From: Trichoplax sp. H2
Taxonomy: Eukaryota > Placozoa > Uniplacotomia > Trichoplacea
DNA: 64,000 bases
Assembly: GCA_003344405.1 (NCBI GenBank)
Contig: NOWV01000001.1
Coordinates: 310,001 to 374,000, forward strand
Direction: 5' to 3'
Part shown: positions 1-12,899 of the stretch, one piece after another
How positions within the stretch are numbered: the first letter of the stretch is position 1
Layout of the letters: every line of letters starts with the position of its first letter
Notes under the pieces: model-generated
What the model saw: only the letters and a program-made list of their open reading frames with translations
What the model was told of the DNA's origin: nothing
The model's database searches: none
Translations under genes and position numbers: made by a program

Positions 1-2954
1 AATACCTAAGGTAAAACCATTCATTTGTAAAAATTTAGTAAGTAGCTTTGATACGCTTGATAGGAAAGTAGTCGAAGTATCGCCGCCATATAATTCATAA
101 CAACAATGAACTAAACCGTAAGATGTGGCGCCAAAATGAGCTTTGTCTAAGATTCCACATAACAATTCTCCTTGTCGAATAACAACTTGAGATTCGGATA
201 AAATTTCATCATATAACGGTTTATAATAGCGCGATTTCTTTTTCATACGTGTATTCACCCAACTTTTATCGGCAATTTTTGATTTGCCCAACATATTTAA
301 AGGTGTACTATTCTTGGGTAAGATATTGAGAAGGAGAGTTGATAAAACTTGCTTACCAGACCATAACTGACGTGGCTTTATAATACAAGGTGGTAATAAA
401 TGTATCGGACCATCTTTATCAGTTAATGCGAAATAAATAAGCTGAAAATATTGCTCTTTTGTAAACATTCGACCACGAATCATTAACTTCACAGAGGATA
501 CCATATGATCTTGTATCAAACCACTTATTGGCTTACCATCTTTAGGTAGGAGATACTGATATTTAGTACTTGCAATAGTATAAGCTTCAGCACGTGATAA
601 TTCGGATTGTGGAACATGCATATTCATTTCGTCACCATCAAAATCAGCATTATAGCATTTACAATTAGCGTAATGTAATCGTAGAGTTTTCTCACCTGGC
701 AAAACTCTAACCTTATGTGCCATTATACTAGGACGATGTAACGTAGGCTGGCGATTCATTAATACCACATCACCATCAACAAGATGACGATGAACTTTTT
801 TACATTGACCAACATGGGACGTATTTGGAGTTAATAATTGCTTTGCTAAGGCTTGGCGTTGATTGAAACTGTGTTGACTAATTTTCTTAATATTACCATC
901 TTCAAATTCAATAAGAGTTGCACCGGGATGCTTATTAGGCCCATTGATGACGGCATTTCTCAACTGTCTAACATTAAATGGTGTAACAGGTTGACAATAG
1001 GTCAATTTTGTAGCAAATACCTCAGGAACTCCAACTTCATCGCAATTAATTGAAAGATCAGGCGAAATTACTGATCGAGCAGCAAAATTCACTCTTTTAC
1101 CCATCATATGCTTCCTTAATAAACCTTCTTTCTTTTCAAGTATTTGCTTAATACCAGGTGCCTTATCAGATGATAATTTATCTAAATCGCTGTCCACAAA
1201 ACAGTTAACGTGCGTTTGTAATCGAAGCCAAGCATTGTGTAATCGAGCTGTAGGTGTACTGCCTGCTATCTTGATTGATCTACCACCAAAGTAATAAGAT
1301 TTCACCTTAACGTCGTGATCGTTGACATTTTTATTCTCTTCTTGTTTTAGATTATCAATTAAATCTTCTACAACGACATTATCTTCTAAAATTTTATTTA
1401 AGTTGGTAGTTTGAGGGCTTTCAAAACGACTATCACCTAATGTTGAAACCTGTCAAGTTCAAGATGATAATAGAGAATCAAACAAGGGTAAAAATGAGTT
1501 CTATTTTATTACAACGCTATAATTTCCGTATCTAGTAATATACCATTATTAACTTGTTACTCCTAAATGTGGACTGCAGTATAATTTAATTCAAGGCCAC
1601 AAGAATGTAACTATGTAATCATTGACTATTTTATATACAAGTAGCATGATACATAAATTATTTAAAAGATCCAATTATAATAACTGATTCTACTTACAGG
1701 CCTAAATCGTGTTGGTGGGACTGGGATGACATCCAAGAAGAAAGAATTTTCATTTGCTATACGTCTGTTGGAGGTAAGTTTATTAAATGTGCCAAAGACT
1801 AGCGTTAATATGCGTTTCTCATTCTTCCATAGTTGGCGTAAATGATAACGAACTTCAATAGGATGCATATATTTTTGACGAGCTAATGAGTATTCGCTCT
1901 CCATTTCGGTATTCTTTCCTTGATCAATACTGTCATTTGATAGATTACTTGTGACCTGATGTACTAAATTACCCGATTCTGTATTTTCAACTAATTCCTG
2001 AAAATCAATAGTTTTATCATAATCTTCCTGGTCATCATCATCTTCCTGATCAGCCTTGGAATTATTTTTACTCTCATTGTCATAACCTTGCCAATTTACT
2101 TTCGATTGACCATTCTCATCATCATCTTCCTCATCGTCACGGTTACTTTGATTCTTTTTCTTACTTGATACCGTCTTATCCTTGGACACGGTAGTTAATG
2201 TCATCGCATTGGACGATTTTACACGTTGTTTATAGAATACCTTAGCATGGTGCTGTGCTCGAATAATATGGGGTGGACCTTCACAACGGTTACATTTCTT
2301 CGATCCATGTGAGATACAATAATGAAAAAATTGATGTAAAATCAATTTACGACATTGAGTTACATTTTTACTATAAGTCCATTTGGAGGTATTTTTCTTG
2401 TCTTGCAATGGTATATTGGCAAGAGCATGTTGAACTTCTGCATTGATGGCATGAATGATACCTTTTTGGATTTGTTGAAAGCTCATGTCTTCACTGCTGC
2501 TAAGAGTATGAGCCACTGCATCAGCAATATCAGGTAATTCATAGCATTTAGTCAGTAATCCATACTCGAGTAATTTCATCTGGCAGACGAAAAGATTTAA
2601 AGCTGCAGGTGTACCATGTAAATGATGGCACTGAAAGCACATCCCTTTCAGCAGCATTAGCATGTGCTTAAAGAATAACGGATGATAGACAGGTAAATGC
2701 AGATCAATATGGCCAAAATGACCAGGACAATAATCCATAATTTGCCCACAGGTACTACATGGGCTTAACGTTTCAATTGGGCCTAATGCTGGATCGCATA
2801 GACCACCATGATTTGCATTCATTAATCGATCAAAAGTATGCACATTGGTAATTTGTTTAACGCTTAATTTACGGATATCCTCGCTCGTATAAGTTGAAAA
2901 GCGAACAGCTAATGGTCGTTTAATCGGTACTGTGTTATTGGACCAATTCGCCAT
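1..2954 (-). CDS. POLR1A: DNA-directed RNA polymerase I largest subunit (RPA190/A190), 5' part
   Basis: Catalytic subunit of nucleolar RNA polymerase I, which transcribes pre-rRNA. Two exons are visible: 2954-1698 (419 codons, ATG at 2954) and 1449 to beyond position 1, joined in phase 0 by a 248-bp GT-AG intron. About 900 of the roughly 1,700 residues usual for the family are present; the 3' half lies outside the window. The N-terminus carries the clamp-core zinc motif (CSTCG...CPGHFGH). A long acidic, low-complexity insert (runs of D/E) occupies about residues 270-350, as in other RPA190 proteins. Exon 2 contains the bridge/active-site region with the metal-binding NADFDGDEMN motif near 620-660. 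Motif and length leave little doubt about the RNA polymerase class; the choice of Pol I rests on overall similarity. The gene is divergent from COA7, across an 816-bp spacer. Confidence 0.93.
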
Positions 2955-3770
2955 ATTTTATCGATTCACCTTAGGATAGAAAAAGGCAAGGGAGTTGATT
3001 ACAGTATGACTACTTTTAGCAAGCATTTTGTACACAGCGATCCATCCATCAGGTCGATAATGCAATTGATCACTACGATATAGTTTACTCCTTACCGTCA
3101 ATTACAAATTTCCAATCAGAATCTTTAATAGCTGCACCTATAGTGTGTTCTTATCCTTGGGAAAATCAATCTGATCAAAGCAGAAAATATTAATGAGATT
3201 TCTCGTCTTGAGTACAACGAGTCCAACCTTTAACCACCATGATGGCCGGCATGAGATCGATTGAAAGCATGAGCAAGAGCTTGTGGTGGCTTGGTGCATC
3301 TGCGTCAACTGCAGCTTGTGGCACGCACACTATGAGGTGTCATGTATCGGACTGATGGATGGACTAGAAGTTGTACAGTACTGTACATTGTACAATGTAC
3401 AGTGCAGTATACTGTACACTGTACCGATCGTACTGTAATTGCAATTCACCGGCTTAACACGCACCCTATAGAAGATGGTGTAGCTATCAGACTATTTGGA
3501 ACAGTATACTATACTGAGTATAGAATACAGTCGACTACTTTCTTCTAGCTAGAGCCTACAGTATACTATATCAGACAGCAGGATACGATAGTGGTTTTTG
3601 ACTGCAGTGTCCACGCGAATCTCTCCATCGATCACTCAATTATTCAGATAGGGTGACCTGCCTCATAGTAACCATGCAACGTAATTGCTGAGGAGAGGAA
3701 GAAGCTCAAGAGACCATGCCATGGCCATCTATGTCCATTAGTACCTCTGCGTTGTTATGAATCATAGGCC
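2955..3770. promoter_or_regulatory. Divergent spacer between POLR1A and COA7, with GTAC palindrome cluster
   Basis: These 816 bp separate the two start codons and must hold both promoters. A cluster of alternating GTAC/TACAGTA words (for example GTACAGTACTGTACATTG) occupies about 3369-3560. No TATA box or other element could be assigned with confidence. Similar clusters lie upstream of other genes in the window. Confidence 0.5.
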
Positions 3771-6250
3771 ATGTCTGTGGAAGATGAAGCTGGTAAAGAA
3801 TTTAAGGCAAATCTACAGAGCTTATTAAAAGAAGAATGCTTCGTTGATAATAAACCTAGATGTAAGTGGTGCTTGTATTGGCTTGCATTGCTGTTAGTCC
3901 ATTGGCGTTCATTCTTGCGAATGATTGCTAAATGAAATGTAAGCAAAGTGTGCAAGTAGATGATTGGCGTAAGCAAATAGAACTAACCACACAGTAGCTA
4001 GTTATTAAAAACTTAAGTAGAATCATGTCATCCTGCAGCAAATATAGATAGTAGTATAACTAAATCTGCGGTGAAAGATTACAAATGATAACGAGTTAAC
4101 GTTAGGCTTAGGCAATGCAAATACTGTACAGCTAAGTACTTGGTAAGCAATCGTTCAATGTTGAAATTGAATCATCGAGAGGTTATTAAAAAAAGAATGC
4201 TTCGTTGATAAGAAAACCGAGATGTAAATGCTGCTTGTATTGGCTTGTATTACTCTTTATCCATTGTCATTTATTCTTGCTAATGATTGCTAAATGACAT
4301 ATGGACTGAGTATGCGAGTGGACGATTGACGTAAGCTAGTAGAACTAACCACGTAGCTGTTAGTCATCAAAGGATACAGTAGAATCATGCCATCCTGCAG
4401 CAAGAATAGAGAATAGTATAACTAAATCTGCGGTTGGAGATTACAAATGATGATAAGTTAACGGTAACTTAAGCCAATGTAAATAATACTGTACAGCTTA
4501 GCACTTCGTAAACAGTCGTTCAATGATGAAATTGAGTCATCGAGAGCTTATTGAAAGAAGAATGTTTCGTTGATAAGAAAACCTAGTTATAAGTGCTGTT
4601 TGTATTGGCTTGCATTGCTCTTTGCCCATGGCCATTCATTCTTGCTAGCGATGGCTGAATGAGATATTGGCTAAGTATGTGAGTAGACAATTGACGTAAG
4701 CAAATAGAACTACCCACGGAGTAGTCAATCATCTAAGGATAAAGTATTGTAGATTTACCATGTCACCCTACTACAAGCGTAGATAATAGTGTAACTAAGT
4801 CCGCAGTGGAAGATTACAAATTATTGCAAGTTAACGGTAAGAGTAGACTATACAAATACGGTACAGCTAAGCGGTCTTTTAATGATGAAATTGAATCATC
4901 TTGAAGATTGTACTTGTACACTAATAGATGATAAGTATGGTGGTATACAAGCACTGCAGTTATTAAGTGACGAAGTAGAGTCATATCCTGCGGCAAGCAT
5001 GGACAAAAGCATAGTCAAGTCTAGGGTTATAATGATAAGTGAGTTAATAACAAACCTAGACAATACCAATGCAACTAGGTAGGAATCAGATGATAAATAA
5101 GGGCATCTGCAGCAAGCACGAATACAAACGTAATACAGCCTGTCTACGTTTAATATTCCAATTGTACTCACAAGCGTAGTGAAATAAAAATACAACTAAA
5201 TAGTCATCAGATGATGAAGCAAAATCATATCATTTTTCAAAACAAGCAATAATAGTAAATGAAGCACGGTAGCTTATGCGAATAATTTAGATCTTAAAAG
5301 TTTGGTTATGATCTTGTTCTATGAGAAATACATAGCGCGTTTAACAGTTTTATATACTCACAACATATGTAAACTGTACGTAGAGTATACTTACATTAAA
5401 ATAGTGAAACCATGTACTGCTGCAAAAGTAGCACAAACCAAAATATCATTTACTAATTTAACAATGAAACTATCGTGCCATTAGCTCTAGTAGACTAGAA
5501 ATATGACTGTTAATTTCACCTTAATTGAATTCTTTAATGTTTATTACAGCTTGCCATCAACTTGCAGAGCTTTATCAAAATTTTGAAAAACAGGAAGAGA
5601 AGGCATTCCATCAGTTTAAAAAAACATGCCTTGAAATGTGTTACATGCCAAGCTGTTTTGCATTGGGAATGTATTACATGCAGAAAAGAGGTAGGTTATT
5701 TAATAGTGAACGTAAGCACTAGTGCAGGAATACCAATAATATATATCTAACAATAGAAGAAATATCAACTTTAGACTTTAAATTTTCATGCAACTGATAT
5801 CTTACGCATGGAATTGTCATTATGTTATCTTAACCAGAATTCACTGGTGGTAAAGATCCTGATAAAGCTCTCAAGTACTTCTTAATGGCGTGTGAAGCTA
5901 ATATTTCTGGTGCGTGTAATAATGCTGGACTCATATTGCAACATGGTACAGAAAAAAGTCCAAAAGATGTGAAAAGAGCGGAAGCATTATTTGAGAAAGC
6001 TTGTAAAGACGACTTTGCAAACGGATGTTTTAACCAAAGTATTCTGTATCTAACTGGTAGAGAGAAGGAAATTCCTCGCGATATGGAAAAAGCTGTAGAA
6101 TTAGGTGTCAAAAGTTGCAATCTTGGTCATTTATGGGGATGCATGAATGCTAGTAAAGCATACAAAACAGGAGACGGAATAGAAGCTGATCAAGAAAAAG
6201 CTAAAAAGTTTAGCGATATCGCTTTAGAGTTGATGGGAGCCAAGAAGTGA
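3771..6250 (+). CDS. COA7: Cytochrome c oxidase assembly factor 7-like Sel1-repeat protein
   Basis: A mitochondrial (intermembrane-space type) Sel1-like repeat protein needed for respiratory complex IV assembly in animals. Model: exons 3771-3861, 5550-5690 and 5838-6250, with both junctions in phase 1. This gives 214 aa against about 231 in human. The sequence has repeated helix pairs with the family signature ACxxxxxxxCxNxx (residues near ACEANISGACNN, ACKDDFANGCFN, SCNLGHLWGCMN), the cysteine pairs that distinguish COA7 from other Sel1 proteins. The start (MSVEDEAGKEF) is the first ATG in frame with the exon 1 donor GATGTAAGT. Intron 1 (1.7 kb) is filled by tandem copies that include the end of exon 1. 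A polyadenylation signal AATAAA lies at 6303-6308. The family call is strong. Localisation is inferred from the family, as no targeting signal is obvious. Confidence 0.9.
3815..5240 (+). repeat. About 363-bp tandem repeat in COA7 intron 1, derived from the exon 1/intron 1 junction
   Basis: Three clear units start near 3815, 4177 and 4540, and a decayed fourth runs about 4880-5240. The period is 361-365 bp. Each unit begins with a copy of the last ~45 bases of exon 1 and its splice donor, followed by intron sequence. Copy 1 is the true exon (donor GTAAGT). Copy 2 has GTAAAT. In copy 3 the donor dinucleotide is lost (TTATAAGT). Divergence increases along the array. Confidence 0.85.
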
Positions 6251-6302
6251 AACTGACAGAGTTTTAAATTTTTATTATACTTTATTTAAGCTGCAATGTC
6301 CA

Positions 6303-6308
6303 AATAAA
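6303..6308 (+). terminator. COA7 polyadenylation signal
   Basis: AATAAA, 53 nt after the COA7 stop codon. This is the first such hexamer downstream. Confidence 0.55.
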
Positions 6309-6359
6309 ATTGAGGGCAATCTCATAAATATTACTACCCTATCCTAACTCGAATGCTGT

Positions 6360-7640
6360 AATCTTTTTTTAAAAATGAGGTATGCTTAAACGAAACATTA
6401 CTGTGTCCGAAAAACATAAAGTATGCAAGAGTTTTATAACTTTATTGGTATTGGCGTTATGATGTAGTAGGACTATTACAGTATGAAGTTCCTCATATAC
6501 ATATATAGCAAGAGTAGTGTAAGTGTACATGTATTATTTAATAAGTTTAATGTGAAGAAACAGATAATAGAAAATGTAAAGAAATTATTCTTAATTTACG
6601 ATTCCGTACACACGTAGCTACTTTGTAAAAGACTAAATTTACAGCAACGATTGGGGTAGTGCATTTATCAAATTTCTCTTATTCCCTTCGCTTTTTAGTT
6701 GTTGGAGATATAATGCTTCTGCCCCTTTCACTTATAATGGAATGATTTATCGTTTATATAAAATACTAGTATAAGCCTCAGCTCGCGAATTAAAATGAAA
6801 TGATCTTTCGCATTTGCGTATAGTAGCTTTTCTAGGACTTTCTGGGCCTGTATAATAGTACGATAATCGAAATAAAATAATCTGCCTTTAGGTAACCCTC
6901 CTAGGGCTATAAATGCCTAGCTAAATGCTTCGCTACATTAACAGATGCGTACAATCCCGTACAGTAATTAATATGAATGAAGTACACCTTCCTACAGTCT
7001 CCTCTTACTGTAAACACGTAGTTAAAAATTTTACTGTGCCATTAAGATACCGATGAATATTGCATTGTCTGTTCGTAATTAAGCATTCTACAACTCTAGA
7101 TACTGTGTGGACTACGGTATTTGCTAGCTATCCAAATAGCATATTCATGAATATGAAATGAATAGATAATAATCACTGTAGCCTCCCTACGACATTAAAC
7201 TCTCACAGAAGCTTTCTAGAACACTGGATACCTTCTAAATTACATGTTAGCTGCGCTAATAGCTTGCTAATAATATAAAATAAATTGTCAATAACCATTA
7301 CACCCTCTTCACGACATTAATCGCTTAGACAACATGTTTTGATACTCTAGATTCACATTAATTGATTACTGTGAATTACACTACTGCTAGTAATTGATAC
7401 ACTTTCTCTGTGACATAGGTAACTTAGACACACATGTTTTGCTCCACTAGCGCCACGCTAATTAATGTAAAATGAGCTGTCCATCATAAAATGCATCAAT
7501 TTCTAGGACTCTCGATACGATACAAAATAGCTAACTGCACTAATACCCTCTCAATAATGTGAAATGAATCGCTAATCCGTGAAGCAAATTGTATAAGGCT
7601 TTAAATACCCAGACAAAATGCTTGCTGTGTCAATTGAAGA
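6360..7640. repeat. Strongly diverged tandem repeats, about 110-125 bp
   Basis: Intergenic AT-rich DNA in which similar segments recur. Examples are CCTC..ACGACATTAA followed by TTAGACA.ACATGTTTTG near 7190-7330 and 7390-7440, and repeated AAATGA/AAATAA blocks followed by a short C-rich stretch. Identity between units looks low, so unit boundaries are approximate. No coding sequence was found between COA7 and the next gene. Confidence 0.35.
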
Positions 7641-8282
7641 CTAATTATGGAATTACGAGAAGTACAACACGGTGTCGCGAAGACTATCACACAATGTATG
7701 CCCATGGAGCTGCCTTCGTTATGCAACAGCAATTCTACTGGATGGTATAACAGTAGGACAGCGGATTAATTAATTATACAAGGCAATAGAGCATGGAACA
7801 TAGACTGCTATAGTTTATTGCATTTAGTAGATTGTTCTCTACACAATAGGATTACCGTTACGTAGTTCTATTTGATGGAACATGTTATATATATATAGTG
7901 CAATTACGACATCTATATTCTATAGTATTTACTGTATAATGCTAATTAGATGCTATTCGTTACTCAATTAGTTGGCATAGCAACGTTTTGCAAAACTGTA
8001 GGGGGCGATAAATCGAAGACATCGCTCTTTATTGAATTAGTCGTCCTCTTTTACTCACCTAAAAGCTGCCACTTCTATTATAAAAATTAAAGGAATCAAA
8101 CTCCATCACTATCGTAAATTAGTACAAGAGTGTGATTCAGCATTCGATAAGATTAAAATAAATAGAACTGTCAATAACTTGACAACGTCAATATTTCGAC
8201 TTTTTTAATTCCTACAGTGACTATTACTGGAAGAATTTCCTTTCGACAGAATACACCGACGTCAATCGTTTTAATTACTACC

Positions 8283-8804
8283 ATGACAGATATCCAAAGA
8301 AGTGCTACTGAAGCTCGAGATCGAGCAGCTCGACTGTTAAAAAAGAAAGCAAGTTTTACGTCGGAACATCCTATCCTTAGGACAAGCGGCATGGCATCAG
8401 AACAACCAATCCACCCACAAAGTCATGAAGATACACGCAGTCAATTACATCATAAGGAAAATACTTATAAAATGGATCCGGATGTACGTTTTCCATCAGC
8501 TGCTATCAAATCAATCGTGCAAGATGTATTAGAATCTTACTTACAAAACGAATCTTATGATTCGGAAGTGTGTCGTGAAATGACAAAAACTGTATCAGAA
8601 GTAATACGAAGCCGAGTCAAAGATCTCAACTTACGTCGGTACAAGTTGGTTTCGTTAGTTTATATTGGCCAATTAACCAATCAAGGTGTCAAATTGGGTA
8701 GTCGTTGCTTGTGGGATCCAAGTAACGATAATTTTTCCTCTCATAGTTACCAAAATGCTTCCTTATTTGCCGTAGCGACTGTCTATGGGATCTATTTAGA
8801 ATAA
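8283..8804 (+). CDS. Tctex1-domain dynein light chain, DYNLT5/TCTEX1D1-like
   Basis: Single-exon CDS of 173 aa. Tctex1 proteins are homodimeric light chains that link cargo or regulators to cytoplasmic or axonemal dynein. The C-terminal ~110 residues form the Tctex1 fold: helices around PSAAIKSIVQDVLESYLQ and CREMTKTVSEVIRSRVKDL, then the beta strands YKLVSLVYIGQL and GSRCLWDPSNDN, ending in a hydrophobic strand and acidic tail. The pattern and the ENTYK lead-in best match human DYNLT5 (TCTEX1D1). The N-terminal ~60 residues are polar and probably disordered. The start at 8283 has a good context (ACCATGA). A strong 3' splice site (TTTTTTAATTCCTACAG, ending at 8217) just upstream suggests a 5' UTR intron. 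AATAAA lies at 8813-8818. Confidence 0.85.
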   Translation: MTDIQRSATEARDRAARLLKKKASFTSEHPILRTSGMASEQPIHPQSHEDTRSQLHHKENTYKMDPDVRFPSAAIKSIVQDVLESYLQNESYDSEVCREMTKTVSEVIRSRVKDLNLRRYKLVSLVYIGQLTNQGVKLGSRCLWDPSNDNFSSHSYQNASLFAVATVYGIYLE

Positions 8805-11800
8805 AAAATAGGAATAAAATAATATAATTAGGAACTAAAACAGATTTTTTTCCCCCTTGTTCTAATCTTAGATGACGTTTCTAATTTCTCATTTACAGTA
8901 AATTTTATTTTGCCTGCTCTGTTGCATTACAATTTATTACAGCACGTTATCTGAATTAAATTGTTGAAAGGCTTTCTATGATTTTTAAATCGTAGAGTAA
9001 AATTAGTTTTCTGTTCTCCATAGCAAATGTATATGTGCCCACATATAATGTATGTTACTTGTAGGATAATGTATTGCCTACTCAATTATAACAATATTAC
9101 TATATTGGATAGAAAGAAGGAATGAATTATAACTTTATACAATTGTTGAAAAATAACATACAAGTTAATGCCTTACATCAATAATGTATATATAGATAAA
9201 TAGACACTTTTAGCATCCTGAAATGCATGAAAGTATCTGTAAATATATCTTACTATCCATAACATGTTAAAAATATAAATTTATGCTTTCGTTGTGTAAG
9301 TAGTTAGAAAGCGATTTTTAGTTCATTTTCTGTTGACTAGGAAAATTAAGTTGAACAAATAAGCCAATTAGGAACTTTTATAGGAGTCAAGCTTGTTTTA
9401 AAAGTGTTTTTTCAATTAATGTCCAAGTTTTAACTTATATTATCACAGTACCCTAACTACTACTACGAGTGATTGTTAATTTATACTATTAAATTTTCAA
9501 TTTCAATTGGATGAGCTCTAAAAAAATTATAACTGCTACGAAAATTCGATAGAATTATTGTCTATTTTCCTGTTAACGAGCGCCAATTTCTTTCAAGTAT
9601 TAATTAAATCGATCATACCAATAGACTATCTCACACTTTGTGAAATTATTTCAGTATTCTTGTATCGAAATACGGTGCTATCCCACTATATTCTACTTCT
9701 ACTCTAGCTTGGTCGTCAGAATGATTGCCAAAGAATTTAGGGTATTGACTAGATACCGTTACTATATTACCACCAAAAGTAAATCAATGATATAGTTAAA
9801 TGTTACTACAGCAACGATAATAAATACTAATTAAACACATCCAGATATTTTGCTATACTCATATAAGTAAGAGCAATTGCTTAACAATTTAAATTGAATG
9901 TTACATTTATAAAGTACTTAAAGTATACTGAAATTATGATTAATAACCAACTGGCAAAAAGCAGTTATAATTGATGTTTTAATTATGAACGAAAATAGTA
10001 GAATTAAATTTATTTTCTTCTCTTTACTCCAACTGCAATAATACCAATTGTTAGCTAATAGCTATCCTTGAAAACACCATCTATTTGTGCAAATTACTTT
10101 TTCTGTATACTAAGAAAGCAATCATTGGGACTCAATGTCTTATTGTTATTAGAGAATCCTTTTACCGTCCATGTAATTTAAAATCAAGGATAAATAAGTA
10201 AACTAATTATTTTTCAATCAGAATGATAAATTTCGCTAGCAGTTGATTTAATCTTACAATACATACGATAAAGCTTCAATTAAGGTATTGATTTAGCACT
10301 ATGTATTTATGTAGAAGTTTCAGAAGCTAAGTGATTGCATGGTTGCCAGCTATAATTTAACAGCTTTATTATAGTTACTTTTGAAGTACCGATAATTGAA
10401 TCCTTGTTAGGTATCTAATATAGGTGAATAATAAACGAGTTAATTGCTTATAGTATGCAGTGGAGTTCAATATCTTTCCATGAAACAACTAAACATTCTT
10501 AACATTTGTGAACACGATATTAAATTCAGATTTAAGCTGATATCAAAGCAATTAACAATTACCAATTTAGCCCACTCTTTAATCCATAGATTGGCCCTGT
10601 ACTACTGTCTAGGTACCTTATATAACTAATAAAAATATTAACAAGAAAAAAGGCATGCCGTATATAGTTGTTATACCCTCTTGAAAGATAAATCTGATAC
10701 TGCTATAAGATCTGTATGCATACAAAACGAGATATCTGCGATTTAATAACAGCAATTGATCCAATCGGTCATGAAACAGCCTTTTGTTCACTAATATTCA
10801 GTTTTGAACTTAAATTGCTATCCAGTATTTTATTACTTGATATTTAAACCAATGCAGGACGTTTATTCTCATAGGTTGCCTTTTTAATTAATAATTAATT
10901 ACGAAATTAATGGGTAAAGCATGTTATTCGACTGGCAATATTAGTATAGCATGAGTAGTGCTATAGGAATCCTTCTGATAGCATTGCGTCTGTTATATAC
11001 GAAAAATGAAGAACATAAATTGATAGCTGATTCTATCTAGTTGTGAAGTATCCATTGCAGCAGATACTCTGATTAATATGGTACGATATTAGATATTATT
11101 AATTGGTACTGCTAATAAATAACTCTTATTTTTGTTCATATTACAACTGATATATTAAGTTCAACTTCTGAATTTAAGTGATTTGACTGATAGGATACGC
11201 TGTCCGATTTACTGAGTATTAACGTGATATGATCAATATCGTTGAAATTCTGTCAGTTATCTCGCTTAGTCTGTAATAAACTAGAAATATGAATAGATCA
11301 CTGATTTTGTATAGAACCCAATACTAATTCTGACAAGAAACTACTTATCCACTTGCTTAAATATATTTCTACCAATTTGAGGTATACAGTAATCAATCAA
11401 CTGATTAAAATATCTATTTGATTAATAGTTTTAACATGAAATAGAAAATATTCTCGAAACCTTTCCGATGATGTCACACATCCTGCTTGCAAGAAATAGG
11501 AATATGAAATGGATCATTGATTCGGTTTAGAGGAATCTGCATTGTTTATTAGACTAGGTATCCCGATAAAATTTCAGTTATCGATTTAGTAAAGAAATAA
11601 TTTTCATATGCTGGTATTAGAGTTAATATACTGGTACTATTGCTGCCTCTGAATAGAACGAATTGACTGAATGAGTACGTATGTTGTTAGCGTTAGGCTA
11701 CTAGTGAGTAAATAATACAAATATAGTATGATAAACATTATTAAAATTCTATCGATCAGTCATCTACTTCGTGAGATTTTGAATAAAGCAAATAAGCCGA

Positions 11801-12640
11801 CAAAGTAAGTATACAGATTAACAATGTAAATAAGCTATGATAAATATTACTGAAATTCTTTCAGCTTAGTGGGGTATCTGTGCTTGATGCAGAAGAAAAT
11901 GTAGATCGATATTTCATATATAATGTGATATAAGTATGTCAAGTCTTAAATCAGTGATTTCAGTTCTAAGCACTGGATATAAAATCTTATTTCTAATACA
12001 TTTTTTATAAAGAATTACGTTTGCTTGCTTATATTACTTGATATTTTTCCTACTAGAAATGTTAAAGTACTTTTCAACGTTTCTTTTAAAGTATCCAAGA
12101 TCGAGATTTTATGTGTTTAGTAATTAGTACCGGCATAGGCACAAGTGGATTCATACTGCATAAGTGTTAGAATGATCTATTCTGACGGATATTAGGATTA
12201 TTAAAAGCAACAACTCACGACTTTTGCAAAATTCTACTAGTTAGTCAGGTATATTATACTTTAAATTATAGGAAACTGTCTATGACATCTTCTATTCTTT
12301 AAAATCAGCGGAGATTGCATTAACATAATTTTAGTCTTTATTTAAAAAATTTATACTTTCTATAGAATCGTGTTTTACTGCTTTCTATCCATCATATCAT
12401 AATGGATCTATTTTATAATTAAACAATTCAAATCGTGTTTTTTCTCGTTAAAGAGAATAATACATTATATCCTATTTATCAAATCTTTGATTGGATTATA
12501 CAGTGTCAATTGCTCTTAACTAGTCCATAAATACTTTATAATTAAATTACGACTAAGGGTTTGAAACTGAATTAATAGTCATTTCTGTACAGCATGATGA
12601 AGAAGAACCCTTACTGTAATCATTATCATCTGTATTTCAT
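8805..12640. other. Gene-poor AT-rich intergenic region with diverged repeats
   Basis: No coding sequence could be supported. Between about 11,220 and 11,900, a motif resembling GATAAATATTACTGAAATTC followed by T(C/T)AG..A(T/C)CT recurs with ~130-550 bp spacing, often near AGAAATATGAATAGATCA-like text. This suggests old tandem duplication. Positions and copy number are approximate. Confidence 0.35.
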
Positions 12641-12644
12641 TGAC

Positions 12645-12692
12645 ATTGCAGTCTTAATGGAAACTAAAGAATCGCCAGAGATCATAAAAATG
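12645..12692 (+). other. Orphan exon-like sequence with ATG and donor
   Basis: A good acceptor (TTTCATTGACATTGCAG) is followed by a short open stretch with ATG encoding METKESPEIIKM, then the donor GGTATGT. It has the form of a first coding exon. No partner exon was found downstream among the repeats before the next gene, so it may be chance. Confidence 0.2.
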
Positions 12693-12899
12693 GGTATGTT
12701 ATTTAATTGTACAAAATATAGTCTACATTCTCCTTGTATATAAAGGGCTACCCGGGTAAAGTGCTCGACAATATTAGCCTAGACTGAAAGAAGTAAAATT
12801 ATGAAGAGATCAGTTATAGAATTTATTTTAATTTAAAATATTAAACTTCAATTAATTGACATTGTAATAATGACTGAATTATCCATGATTCCTCTAGTT

